From: Lentisphaeria bacterium | Lineage (GTDB): Bacteria > Verrucomicrobiota > Lentisphaeria > Victivallales > UBA1829 | Direction: 5' to 3' | NCBI GenBank assembly: GCA_017623265.1 | Contig: JAGAPM010000035.1 | Coordinates: 1 to 17,483, forward strand | Length of the DNA stretch: 17,483 nt | In this document: positions 1-7,389 of the stretch, in pieces | How positions within the stretch are numbered: position 1 is the stretch's first letter | Layout of the letters: the number at the start of each line of letters is the position of its first letter | Notes under the pieces: generated by a model | Database searches by the model: none | What the model saw: only the letters and a program-made list of their open reading frames with translations | What the model was told of the DNA's origin: nothing | Made by a program: the position numbers and the translations under genes

Positions 1-1245
1 ACCCTGTGTCCGGAAGATGCCGGCACGCCCCAGGGCTGGGGACAGCTGGATTATGACGACAGCTGCTGGAAAAAGTTTTCCATTCCCGGCAGCTGGATGG
101 TGGAAAAACTTTCCGGCAACGGCGTGGTCTGGATCCGGAAAAAAGTGGAACTGCCTGATCACTGGGCAGGGAAAGACCTGGAAGTGCATCTGGGCGGCGT
201 GGATAAGCACGATACCACCTTTTTCAACGGAGAAAAGATCGGCAGCACCGGCAAAGGTTTTGAGCTGGATCACTGGGATAAACACCGTTGCTATCCGGTG
301 TCGGGCAAATTGGTGAAGGCGGGTACGAACGTGATTGCAGTCCGGGCGTATTCGTTCATCTATGACGGCGCGTTCACCGGCTCCAATGAAGACTACTATG
401 TGGCGCTTGCCGGAACGGATGAAAAAGTTGCTATCAATGGCGCTTGTGTGCTGAAGGCAGAAGCAGACTGGAAGGTGGTCGGATTCCCCTGTAACGTGGA
501 TATGGGTCCCCACAATCCCAACAGCTTCGGGATCCTGTTTGACAGCATGATCCGTCCGTTGCTGCCCTACGGGATCCGCGGAGCGATCTGGTATCAGGGC
601 TGTTCCAACACGCACACGGCAGCACGGGCGAAACTTTATGCCCACCAGATGGAGACCATGATCCGTGACTGGCGTTATCACTGGCAGCAGGGCGCATTCC
701 CGTTTATTCAGGTCTCCCTTGCCGGATTTACGCAGGAAAAAGATTATGCTGCGGATAACAACTGGTGTTATCTGCGTGATTCCCAGCGCCGTGCGATGCG
801 TGCCACTCCCAACAGCGGTATCGCCTCTGCGCTTGATGTGGGGGATGCCAATGATATTCATCCCGCTGACAAGAAAACAGTTGGTACCCGTCTTGCTCTC
901 TGGGCGCTGGAAAATACGTATGGTCTGCCGATCTTCGGTACAGCTCCGGAAGTGCGCAGTGTGAGCAGCGAGGCACCGGGCGTGTTGCGTCTGACCTTCG
1001 ATAACTGTGCGGAAGGTCTGGTTGCAAAAGACGGCGTCCTCAAGGGGTTCTATATGGCGGGTCCGGATGGGGAATATGTTCCGGCAGAAGCCGTTCTGGA
1101 AGGCAATACGGTGGTCGTGAAGAACAGCGCCGTCCCGACAGCGTGTTCCGTGCGGTACGCGTGGAGCGAAAACCCCATGGCGGTGGTCTCTCTTTACAAC
1201 AGTGCCGGACTGCCCGCAACACCCTTTGAAATCGGATTGAATTGA
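1..1245 (+). CDS. Sialate O-acetylesterase-like protein (SASA/SGNH family), 5' end missing
   Basis: The frame is open from base 1, so this is the C-terminal 414 residues; the start and the family's N-terminal GQSN-type serine block lie outside the window. Visible are a galactose-binding-like insert (about residues 27-120, with GVVWIRK, LEVHLGGVD and FFNGEKIG), then the WYQGCSN block (residues 197-203) and a VGDANDIHP block whose His is residue 287, matching the catalytic Asp/His region of the sialate O-acetylesterase family. The family removes acetyl groups from sialic acids or, in many bacteria, from plant or mucin glycans; the true substrate cannot be told. The gene ends in TGA one base before the transporter ATG, so the two are very likely one operon. 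Whether it is exported cannot be seen. Family assignment is firm, specificity is not. Confidence 0.9.
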   Translation, partial: TLCPEDAGTPQGWGQLDYDDSCWKKFSIPGSWMVEKLSGNGVVWIRKKVELPDHWAGKDLEVHLGGVDKHDTTFFNGEKIGSTGKGFELDHWDKHRCYPVSGKLVKAGTNVIAVRAYSFIYDGAFTGSNEDYYVALAGTDEKVAINGACVLKAEADWKVVGFPCNVDMGPHNPNSFGILFDSMIRPLLPYGIRGAIWYQGCSNTHTAARAKLYAHQMETMIRDWRYHWQQGAFPFIQVSLAGFTQEKDYAADNNWCYLRDSQRRAMRATPNSGIASALDVGDANDIHPADKKTVGTRLALWALENTYGLPIFGTAPEVRSVSSEAPGVLRLTFDNCAEGLVAKDGVLKGFYMAGPDGEYVPAEAVLEGNTVVVKNSAVPTACSVRYAWSENPMAVVSLYNSAGLPATPFEIGLN

Positions 1246-1246
1246 T

Positions 1247-2653
1247 ATGACACAGGCAGCTGTTGATAAGCAATACAATCGCAGCCTGACACTCACTTTG
1301 CTGGGGGTTACCTGTTGGGCGGTATTCGGTTCTGTTTCCACCGGATCGCTGCTTTCCGGGCTGTTGCTTTCATTGAACTTCACGGACCAGCAGATTGGGT
1401 ACGCCACGGCGCTTTGTCAGCTCAGTTTGCTGATGCAGCTGCCGGGAGCGGTGCTTCAGGCCCGTTATTGCAACCGGAAAGTTTTCTGGCTTACCATCGG
1501 GACGCTGGGATATACGCTTTTCGGGGCGATCGGTTTTCTTGCGCTGTTCTGGCAGGAGCTGCCACCGGTGACGGGTGTGATCGCTTTCATGATCCTTTAC
1601 GGGCTGTTCAATGTGACGGTCCAGATGACGACTACCGTGGTGATGGCGTGGAAAAGCGACATCCCGCCGCCGGGAAAAAGCAACCATTACTGGGCGCTTC
1701 ACACCGGATTCGGTGTTGTCTGCATCAATCTTTTCGGGATCGCACTCGGCTACTGTGCGGACATATTGGGACGCCATGAGAGCCGGACCTATTTCATTCT
1801 GATCCTCTGCGGTGCGATTGCCGCCTATCTTTCCATGCTGTTTCAGGCGTTCATCCCGGATCCGGAAGCGGCACCGAAGAAGGACGGTCCCAAACTGCTG
1901 CCCCAGTTGAAAGAAGTGATCGGTTCCCGGAACTTCCGGCGACTGACCGGATTTTTCTCGATCCAGATGTTCGGGAACTGGCTGATGAGCGGTTTTGTGT
2001 TTATCTACCTTCAGGCGGAAATGGGCTTCTCTCAGTTCAGTATTCAGCTTTTGATGTTGATGAGTGCTGTCTTCGGGATCCTTGCTGGATTTTTCTTCCG
2101 GCGGTTTGCGGACCGGTACGGCAGAAAGCCGGTAGTGATGATCTTCACCGGCTGCAAAGTGCTGGAGTTCATTCTGTGGGGGACACTGCTGGTGGGGAAT
2201 CACTGGTTCGATGATTTCTGGTTGAATGTACTGGCATTTCTGCATATTCCCACGGATCAGATCCCCGCGGGATTTATCAGTACCATTCCGGCGATCAGCC
2301 TTTCCGGCTTTGTGAATATGGGGCTGGCGGCGGGTCAAATCGCCATGCTGACCAGCGACGGCAGCAAAGCGAACAAATCCATTACCATGTCGCTTTTCTT
2401 TATGTTTCTCGGATTGGTTGGTGCGATCTCCAGTTCGGTCAGCGGCGAGTTGAGTGCGCTCTTTACTGCATGGAATACTGCTGAACGGATCGGGCTGATG
2501 CCGTTCAACCTGCTTTCCCTTCTCGGGGCGGCGTGCTACTGTCTCAGCATGTTCCTGATCGCCCGGTATAAAGAGGATGGCTCGATTCCCACATTCCGGG
2601 TGCTGAACGAACTGATCATCCGCAGTCCCATGCGCCTTTTACGGAAACATTGA
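1247..2653 (+). CDS. MFS transporter, probably for a sugar or glycoside
   Basis: A 468-residue polytopic inner-membrane protein with about 12 hydrophobic segments, the usual length for the major facilitator superfamily. A central cytoplasmic loop (about residues 203-232, charged, PDPEAAPKKDGPK) separates two halves, and an MFS motif A-like segment RFADRYGRKP lies at residues 286-295, between putative TM8 and TM9. The motif A copy expected after TM2 is degenerate (QARYCNRK, residues 71-78). The start ATG follows the esterase stop with one base between them (TGA-T-ATG) and has no clear Shine-Dalgarno, which suggests translation by reinitiation or coupling. Context points to import of a sugar or deacetylated oligosaccharide; that is inference. 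No terminator with a U-run follows. Confidence 0.88.
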   Translation: MTQAAVDKQYNRSLTLTLLGVTCWAVFGSVSTGSLLSGLLLSLNFTDQQIGYATALCQLSLLMQLPGAVLQARYCNRKVFWLTIGTLGYTLFGAIGFLALFWQELPPVTGVIAFMILYGLFNVTVQMTTTVVMAWKSDIPPPGKSNHYWALHTGFGVVCINLFGIALGYCADILGRHESRTYFILILCGAIAAYLSMLFQAFIPDPEAAPKKDGPKLLPQLKEVIGSRNFRRLTGFFSIQMFGNWLMSGFVFIYLQAEMGFSQFSIQLLMLMSAVFGILAGFFFRRFADRYGRKPVVMIFTGCKVLEFILWGTLLVGNHWFDDFWLNVLAFLHIPTDQIPAGFISTIPAISLSGFVNMGLAAGQIAMLTSDGSKANKSITMSLFFMFLGLVGAISSSVSGELSALFTAWNTAERIGLMPFNLLSLLGAACYCLSMFLIARYKEDGSIPTFRVLNELIIRSPMRLLRKH

Positions 2654-2672
2654 AAAAAACGATGTTTCCCGC

Positions 2673-2699
2673 TTGTAAAATGCCGGAAGAGCGTATAGA
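2673..2699 (+). promoter_or_regulatory. Possible promoter for the interrupted lipoprotein gene
   Basis: TTGTAA (2673-2678) and TATAGA (2694-2699) are separated by 15 bases, a little short for sigma70. They sit in the 90-base gap after the transporter gene, 45 bases before the lipoprotein start. Weak call: read-through from the transporter operon is also possible. Confidence 0.35.
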
Positions 2700-2743
2700 G
2701 TACCTGTCTGGAACCTGAACTTGAATGAAACGGAGATTTTGAG

Positions 2744-3481
2744 ATGAAAAAAACGATCATGCTGCTCGCAGCTGCTGCGGTATCTGCTTTGTGTGTAACG
2801 GGATGTATTGATGACAGCAAGCACCTTTTCTACCAGCAGGTCTACAACCTGCACGGAGTCCGCACGGATGCGAACAAGGAATTTGACAAAGGCTCCCCCC
2901 TGCCTGCAAAGGGGTTCAAGACGGAACTTCAGCAGCTGTTCGCCAAGTATCCGGAAGTGATCAAGGGATTTCCTGCCGATGCTTATCGTGCAGGCTGTTT
3001 CTTCAAACAGGATGGTCTGGCAGTCGCCAGCGGGGAACGGATCGCCGACCTGTGTAATCATGCGGCGTGGTTCGTTCTGCACGGAGATCTTTCTGCTGCT
3101 GAACAGAAGGCATACGCATTCTAGATCGCCATGCTGCTGAAAGGCTTCAATAATGTGGAAGCCATGGCGCTGCTGAAAGAACTGCGGAAGAAGGCAGTCC
3201 CCAACGGTACGATCCAGGTGGTGCGTCGTTTCTATGATGAAGAAAACAGCGAGTTTCTCAAGGAATATACAGAAGTCTTCTCCGGCAGGATCGGTGGCAA
3301 GATGAACCCGCGCTACGGCTTGAGCCGTACTTACTATGAAAACGGCATGATGCGGACCGAAATGTATTATAAGATCGGCGCTCCCATCGGCTATGCGTTC
3401 ACATTCTCTGCCGAGGGTGAAATGACCGGGATCTATTATTACGACGGCAAAGGCGGCAGAGAAATGCTTTACAGCCGTTGA
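2744..3481 (+). pseudogene. MORN-repeat-like lipoprotein gene interrupted by an in-frame TAG
   Basis: One reading frame runs from ATG 2744 (GGAG at 2732-2735, 8-base spacing) to TGA 3479-3481, broken only by TAG at 3122-3124 (codon 127). The N-terminal piece has a lipoprotein signal: two Lys, a hydrophobic stretch and lipobox VTGC with Cys21. The C-terminal piece has YYENG-type motifs (SRTYYENGMM, TEMYYKIGAPIG, GIYYYDGKG) like the MORN-type repeats of YwqK-like proteins. The frame and protein-like character continue straight across the stop (KAYAF, stop, IAMLLKGF), so the two halves are one 245-codon gene. ATG 3131 has no nearby Shine-Dalgarno, so separate translation of the second half is unlikely. 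Options: a fresh nonsense mutation, an assembly error, or amber read-through. The intact product would be a periplasm-facing lipoprotein of unknown role. Confidence 0.72.
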
Positions 3482-3509
3482 GCTGTTTTCCGCAACCAAA
3501 CAATAGAAG

Positions 3510-3554
3510 GGGCTGTTGCGCATCAAAAACGATCAGCAACAGCTCTCTTTTTTT
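3510..3554 (+). terminator. Rho-independent terminator after the lipoprotein gene
   Basis: A 10-bp stem (3510-3519 with 3536-3545, one G-U pair) is followed by TCTTTTTTT. It ends transcription of the upstream plus-strand unit before the convergent gene at 3740. Confidence 0.88.
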
Positions 3555-3686
3555 GTCAAAAAACAGCATTGTATACAATATCCTTTTCTGTGTGTTTCTC
3601 AAAACATTTTGTAAGAGGGTGGGAGGTGTTGAGATTGTCAACCTGATCCTGTAGCCCCCCCGGGAGCGGAATTTCGTGCGTACATC

Positions 3687-3737
3687 CCGGGTTCGTCTGT
3701 TTTGCAAAGCCGTTTGCAACTGCTCCGGTGAACCCGG
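3687..3737 (-). other. Structured inverted repeats just downstream of the duplicated-module gene
   Basis: Arms CCGGGTTC (3687-3694) and GAACCCGG (3730-3737), extendable to 11 pairs with two G-U, enclose a second perfect 7-bp hairpin (3702-3708 with 3713-3719, loop GCCG). It begins 2 bases past the minus-strand stop. No U-run follows, so it is not a standard intrinsic terminator; it may be a 3'-end stabilising structure. Confidence 0.5.
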
Positions 3738-3739
3738 TG

Positions 3740-5032
3740 TTATTGTTCCGTCTTTTTGAGCTTCCAGAGGCCATCGACTTTTTTCAGTGTGTAACGGTAA
3801 CGGATCAGATATTTATCGAATTTTTCATCACTCATCTGCGGCGGTACGATCTTGAGAACGGTGAATACGGCAGTATCGCTGTCGCCATTGCTCTTTACCT
3901 CCTGGATTTTATAGATCATATCAAATTGAAACACATCTTCTTCCAGCCTGCTCAAAAACATGATGATGGTACGCTGCAGCTCTTTCTTTGTTTCAGCCGG
4001 CGCCTCTTTCAGGCGTTGTGCAACTTTCCGGCGGTTTTCCGGAGTGAAAAAGGAATCATGTCTGATGCTGTCGGAATCAATTTTCAGAAAATCGGCAAGA
4101 CCAGGAATGAAAACGGAAGACAGGAACGGAAAAGCAAGTTTCTGAAAGTCATCTCCGGCAAAGGAATCTGCAATAAACCGGATATATTCCTCACTGTTTT
4201 TGTGTTTGTTTCCCTGTGCGAGCTGACACGCAAATTCAAGCGTGGCATAGTTCATCACCTCTTTGCCATCATCATATTCCACATAGTCTGCGGCATAATA
4301 TTGGATCAGTCGGGCAAGATCCTGAAAAGAGTTTGCAGCATCAATTTCTTTCAAGATCGAAACTGGATCGTTCAGCAGCAGTTCCTCTTTTGAGGAGACG
4401 ATCTTCCAGCGTCCGCGGATCTTTTTCAGTTCGTATGTGGTAGTGGTTCTGCCGATGACCTTGACTGTATCCGGAGTGTCACCCGGCAGAAGTTTGTGTG
4501 CAACTGTATTGACTGTGGCAGAGTCGCCCTCTGTTTTACAGGAGAGGAGCCGGAAAGATTTTGTGCTTTCACGGAAAAGCTGATCAAGATTGAAATTGAC
4601 AGCCGTTTCTGCAAGGAACTTCTCAAAGGCGGTTTTTTCCTCCGGGGTCAGTCGCCGCAAATGATTCAGCAGTGTGACTGGATTGCCCATTTGTTTTGCA
4701 TATCTTATTTGCAATTGCGGTATGCGGTTGATCTGCTCCAGCAGTCGGATAAACAGCTCCAGATTGTGTTCTTTATATGCCTGATTCGTCAGATGCCAAA
4801 TGAGAGGAACCTGCTCACAGGCCGCATACGTGAGCAGATCACCATTGGCATCGACTGCAATGTAACTTTTGTCAAAGTACAGCAAAGTTGTTTTCAGGTC
4901 CGAAAGTTTATTGATATTTCGGGCTGCTTTTACTACGTCCGCAGGCGTTTCCGGATAAGGTTGTTCTGTTGCAATGGAAACACCACAGGTGCAGAAGATC
5001 ATCACGGTCACGAGAAAAAAATTTTTAAGCAT
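3740..5032 (-). CDS. Exported protein of unknown function with two tandem copies of one module
   Basis: A 430-residue protein; I do not recognise a named family. The start at 5032 is preferred over an in-frame ATG at 5092 because a signal peptide begins exactly there (MLKNFFLV..., likely cleavage after SIA at residue 20) and because the promoter -10 (5068-5073) lies inside the longer version. The mature part is an internal duplication: residues about 31-214 and 224-430 align, each with a helical start containing a [N/D]-x-TYA/NYATLE stretch and each ending in GDS-[AD]-T followed by YELKKIRGRWKIV or YTLKKVDGLWKLK. This beta ending resembles NTF2/DUF4878-type folds, but that is a guess. The exported protein at 9845 carries a related single module. 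A periplasmic location is expected; monocistronic. Confidence 0.8.
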   Translation of the reverse strand: MLKNFFLVTVMIFCTCGVSIATEQPYPETPADVVKAARNINKLSDLKTTLLYFDKSYIAVDANGDLLTYAACEQVPLIWHLTNQAYKEHNLELFIRLLEQINRIPQLQIRYAKQMGNPVTLLNHLRRLTPEEKTAFEKFLAETAVNFNLDQLFRESTKSFRLLSCKTEGDSATVNTVAHKLLPGDTPDTVKVIGRTTTTYELKKIRGRWKIVSSKEELLLNDPVSILKEIDAANSFQDLARLIQYYAADYVEYDDGKEVMNYATLEFACQLAQGNKHKNSEEYIRFIADSFAGDDFQKLAFPFLSSVFIPGLADFLKIDSDSIRHDSFFTPENRRKVAQRLKEAPAETKKELQRTIIMFLSRLEEDVFQFDMIYKIQEVKSNGDSDTAVFTVLKIVPPQMSDEKFDKYLIRYRYTLKKVDGLWKLKKTEQ

Positions 5033-5067
5033 TTCCTTTTTCTTTCCTTTTGCTGTATATCTGGCGT

Positions 5068-5096
5068 AATATAGTTCAAAAACAGCGTTCATACAA
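5068..5096 (-). promoter_or_regulatory. Sigma70-like promoter of the duplicated-module gene
   Basis: On the minus strand, -35 TTGTAT (5096-5091) and -10 TATATT (5073-5068) are 17 bases apart. Transcription would begin near 5061, giving a leader of about 29 bases to the ATG at 5032. It sits directly beyond the tRNA terminator. Confidence 0.62.
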
Positions 5097-5100
5097 ATTT

Positions 5101-5136
5101 ATTTGCAAAAATAAAGCGCACCTTTTACAGTGCGCT
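5101..5136 (-). terminator. Rho-independent terminator after tRNA-Leu(UAA)
   Basis: A perfect 7-bp stem AGCGCAC/GTGCGCT (5115-5121 with 5130-5136) has an 8-base loop and is followed on the minus strand by TTATTTTTGC. It lies 15 bases beyond the tRNA 3' end and closes the recJ-tRNA unit. Confidence 0.85.
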
Positions 5137-5151
5137 GTATGAATCAGAGAA

Positions 5152-5232
5152 TGCCCGGAGCGGGGGTCGAACCCGCACGCCTTTCGGCTTCGGATTTTAA
5201 GTCCGATGTGTCTGCCATTCCACCCCCCGGGC
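5152..5232 (-). tRNA. tRNA-Leu, anticodon UAA
   Basis: Read on the minus strand: acceptor GCCCGGG pairs with TCCGGGC (one G-U), anticodon stem TCGGA/TCCGA holds loop CTTAAAA with anticodon TAA, a long class II variable arm (GCC-GAAA-GGC) follows, and the T arm is GCGGG-TTCGACC-CCCGC. The discriminator is A at 5152. The 3' CCA is not encoded (the next bases are TTC), unlike the other Leu tRNA in this window. It starts 13 bases after the recJ stop with no separate promoter seen, so it is probably co-transcribed with recJ and processed out. Confidence 0.97.
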
Positions 5233-5245
5233 GTATGGATCATTC

Positions 5246-6952
5246 TTATTCAAAGGGGTTGGAGGGGCGGAAGTCCACGATCTGGAGCTGACGGCGTTTT
5301 TCGCCGTAATACTCATTGATCTGGGGCGTAGCGACCACATCCCACTTGATTCGCGGCTCGATCGTCATGTTGAAGGCAATAAAGTCGCAGGTGTTTCCGT
5401 AGATATCCCGCATCAAGCCTTTCGTATGACCGGGTTTGATGGGGTAGGTACGGACAACTTCCACCTGATTGAGGCGGAACACCGGATGCGTATTGCTGTG
5501 TCCGAAGGGCCCCAGATATTCGTAATACTGGAAGAATTCATCACCCAGATCCCCGATATTCACGAGACCATCGTAGGATACGCTGGAGATCAGGTCCTTG
5601 GGCTGCAATTCTTCCCGCACATGGGCTTCAAATTCCTTCTGGAACTCTGCAATCTTATCCTTATGCAATCCCAGACCGACCGCCATGGGATGTCCGCCGA
5701 ACCGGGTCAGCAGGTGAGAACATTTGGAAAGGATCTGGATCATATTGAGACCGCCGATGCTTCTGCCGGAACCGTGGGCTTCATCCCCCTGAATGGTCAG
5801 GACGATCGCCGGACGGTTGTAGTCGCGTGCAAACCGTGATGCCACGATCCCGATGACCCCCTGATGCCACGCATCGCCGGCGGCAAGGATGGTCATGGAG
5901 GAGGAGAAATTGGGATCACTTTCCACCTGCCGTTTGGCTTCGTTGAAGATCTCCTGCTCCTTCGCCTGACGCTTCTGGTTGAAACCTTCCAGCATATCGG
6001 CATAGCGGTATGCGTCCACAATATTTTTTGCGGTCATGAGCTGGAGCGCAGTAATTGCGTTGCCCAATCTGCCGGCAGCATTGATGCGGGGAGCCAGTTT
6101 GAACGTGATGTCCGAAGGCTGCAGTTTTGCCGGGACCCGTGCCACTTCGATGAGCGCACGCACGCCGGGGCGGATCTGCTTCTTCAGGATCTCCATGCCG
6201 TACTTGACCAGGATCCGGTTTTCCCCGAGGATGGGAACGATGTCTGCAATCGTTCCGAGAGCCACATAGTCCAGCACATCGTGCAGATCGCCTTCATTGT
6301 GTGCGCATCCGTAAAGAACAAATGCGTGCGCCAGCTTGAACGCCACGCCCACGCCGGAAAGATTGCGCAGATCCGCAACTTCCTCATGAACTTTGGGGTT
6401 GATGATGGCGATGGCATCCGGCAGATCCTCTGCGGGATCGTGGTGGTCCGTGATGATGACATCAATGTTTTTTGCCCGGGCGGTAGCCACTGCTTCTGCG
6501 CTGTTGATCCCGCAGTCCACGGTCACGAGAACGCCGCAGGAGCCACCGCAGCCATCCAGAGCTTTCTGGAGGGAATCGGGGGTGAATCCGTAGCCGTCAT
6601 CGAATCGGTGGGGGAGGAACGAGCTGACAATGCCGCCGTTTTTTTCGAGTACCCATGCCAGCAGAGCAGTAGCAGTGATCCCGTCGGTGTCGTAGTCACC
6701 GTGAATAAGGATCTGCTCTCTGTCGCGGATGGCCTTCCAGAGTCGTTCGACGGCGAGATCAATGCCAGGGAACCGGAACGGGTCGCTCAAGTCGGAGAAA
6801 GTAGCGTTGAAATACATATCAACGTCTTTCGGCTCGATCCCCTTCGCCGCCAGATAGAGGGCGACAGCATTGGGAAGCGACTTTGTTCTGATCAGCTGTT
6901 CTGCAATGTGTTCTTTACCGTCGGACGCACATTTCCATAGTTTGCTGTCCAT
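5246..6952 (-). CDS. recJ: Single-stranded-DNA-specific exonuclease RecJ
   Basis: 568 residues, the normal length for RecJ, a cytoplasmic Mn/Mg-dependent 5'-3' ssDNA exonuclease used in recombination, mismatch and base-excision repair. All DHH-family motifs are visible: HGDYDTDG (residues 84-91), VTVDCG (143-148), TDHHDP (168-173) and ALGTIADIVP (231-240), then RINAAGR (289-295) of the core. The DHHA1 domain follows with the GSGRS loop (394-398) and GGHPMAVG (419-426), and the C-terminal OB-like part has GPFGHSN (481-487). The ATG at 6952 is the first in frame; the upstream Shine-Dalgarno is weak (AAAGAAAGA). A promoter lies upstream, divergent from tRNA-Leu(CAG), and tRNA-Leu(UAA) follows 13 bases downstream. 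Confidence 0.97.
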   Translation of the reverse strand: MDSKLWKCASDGKEHIAEQLIRTKSLPNAVALYLAAKGIEPKDVDMYFNATFSDLSDPFRFPGIDLAVERLWKAIRDREQILIHGDYDTDGITATALLAWVLEKNGGIVSSFLPHRFDDGYGFTPDSLQKALDGCGGSCGVLVTVDCGINSAEAVATARAKNIDVIITDHHDPAEDLPDAIAIINPKVHEEVADLRNLSGVGVAFKLAHAFVLYGCAHNEGDLHDVLDYVALGTIADIVPILGENRILVKYGMEILKKQIRPGVRALIEVARVPAKLQPSDITFKLAPRINAAGRLGNAITALQLMTAKNIVDAYRYADMLEGFNQKRQAKEQEIFNEAKRQVESDPNFSSSMTILAAGDAWHQGVIGIVASRFARDYNRPAIVLTIQGDEAHGSGRSIGGLNMIQILSKCSHLLTRFGGHPMAVGLGLHKDKIAEFQKEFEAHVREELQPKDLISSVSYDGLVNIGDLGDEFFQYYEYLGPFGHSNTHPVFRLNQVEVVRTYPIKPGHTKGLMRDIYGNTCDFIAFNMTIEPRIKWDVVATPQINEYYGEKRRQLQIVDFRPSNPFE

Positions 6953-6994
6953 TCTGTCTTTCTTTATTTATGATTCATCTTAAAACACGCTATC

Positions 6995-7022
6995 AATATA
7001 ACACCATTTTCGCAAAAGTGAA
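6995..7022 (-). promoter_or_regulatory. Probable recJ promoter
   Basis: On the minus strand, -35 TTCACT (7022-7017) and -10 TATATT (7000-6995) have a 16-base spacer. The leader would be about 36 bases. The -10 is good and the -35 matches 4 of 6; it is divergent from the tRNA-Leu(CAG) promoter. Confidence 0.55.
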
Positions 7023-7063
7023 ATCTTTTTTTGAAAAAAATCAGCTTTTTTTTGATTTTTCAC

Positions 7064-7091
7064 TTGACGAATCATCAAAATGTGATATAGT
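7064..7091 (+). promoter_or_regulatory. Promoter of tRNA-Leu(CAG)
   Basis: TTGACG (7064-7069) and TATAGT (7086-7091) are 16 bases apart in an AT-rich region. The expected start near 7098 leaves a leader of about 28 bases before the tRNA. Confidence 0.78.
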
Positions 7092-7125
7092 AATGCACAA
7101 CGGAACGAAAAGTTCCACTTGGTAA

Positions 7126-7211
7126 GCCGGCGTGGCGGAATGGCAGACGCGCTGCGTTCAGGTCGCAGTGACTTCACGGTCGTGTAGGTTCAACTCCTAT
7201 CGCCGGCACCA
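7126..7211 (+). tRNA. tRNA-Leu, anticodon CAG
   Basis: Acceptor GCCGGCG (7126-7132) pairs with CGCCGGC (7201-7207); discriminator A at 7208 and an encoded CCA at 7209-7211. Anticodon stem CTGCG/CGCAG holds loop TTCAGGT with anticodon CAG at 7159-7161, reading CUG codons. A class II variable arm GACT-TCAC-GGTC and T-loop TTCAACT complete it. It has its own promoter and terminator, so it is a single-gene unit. Confidence 0.98.
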
Positions 7212-7228
7212 ATTTTTTTGATTGATCA

Positions 7229-7262
7229 CCCTGTTCCTCATCGGAACGGGGTTTTTTCTTTT
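7229..7262 (+). terminator. Rho-independent terminator of tRNA-Leu(CAG)
   Basis: A 9-bp stem CCCTGTTCC/GGAACGGGG (7229-7237 with 7243-7251, one U-G pair) with a 5-base loop is followed by TTTTTTCTTTT. Confidence 0.93.
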
Positions 7263-7314
7263 CCGGCAAAGTCCTTTTTTCTTTTACTTTCAGTAAAAAC
7301 TTGCGCATTTCTAC

Positions 7315-7343
7315 TTGAATTCCATACCTTTTATTGCTATATT
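7315..7343 (+). promoter_or_regulatory. Promoter of the glycosidase operon
   Basis: TTGAAT (7315-7320), a 17-base spacer, and TATATT (7338-7343): a strong sigma70-like match. Transcription would start near 7350, about 40 bases before the first ATG. No obvious operator palindrome is seen in the leader. Confidence 0.78.
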
Positions 7344-7389
7344 AGCACGTTTTCGATCAAAAACATCTTAACCTCAAGGATCCCGAAAC

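Noticed and set aside
589..609. WYQGCSN in the esterase, with Cys where many relatives have Glu (WYQGESN).
   Set aside because: From memory, WYQGCSN also occurs in otherwise normal members of this family, so I do not treat it as a lost catalytic residue.
2643..2669. 8-bp inverted repeat GGAAACAT/ATGTTTCC around the transporter stop codon as a terminator.
   Set aside because: The stem is AT-rich and no U-run follows on the plus strand; too weak to call.
3131..3481. Second half of the interrupted lipoprotein gene as an independent gene.
   Set aside because: It is in the same frame as the first half, has no nearby Shine-Dalgarno, and starts mid-protein without a signal sequence.
3568..3579. 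Perfect 12-bp palindrome ATTGTATACAAT that could be a GntR-type operator.
   Set aside because: It lies between two convergent genes just past a terminator, with no promoter of matching direction, and a 12-bp AT-rich palindrome can arise by chance.
5864..6940. Long open frame antisense to recJ (358 codons).
   Set aside because: It mirrors the codon structure of recJ, has no plausible ribosome binding site or domain, and recJ on the other strand carries every family motif.
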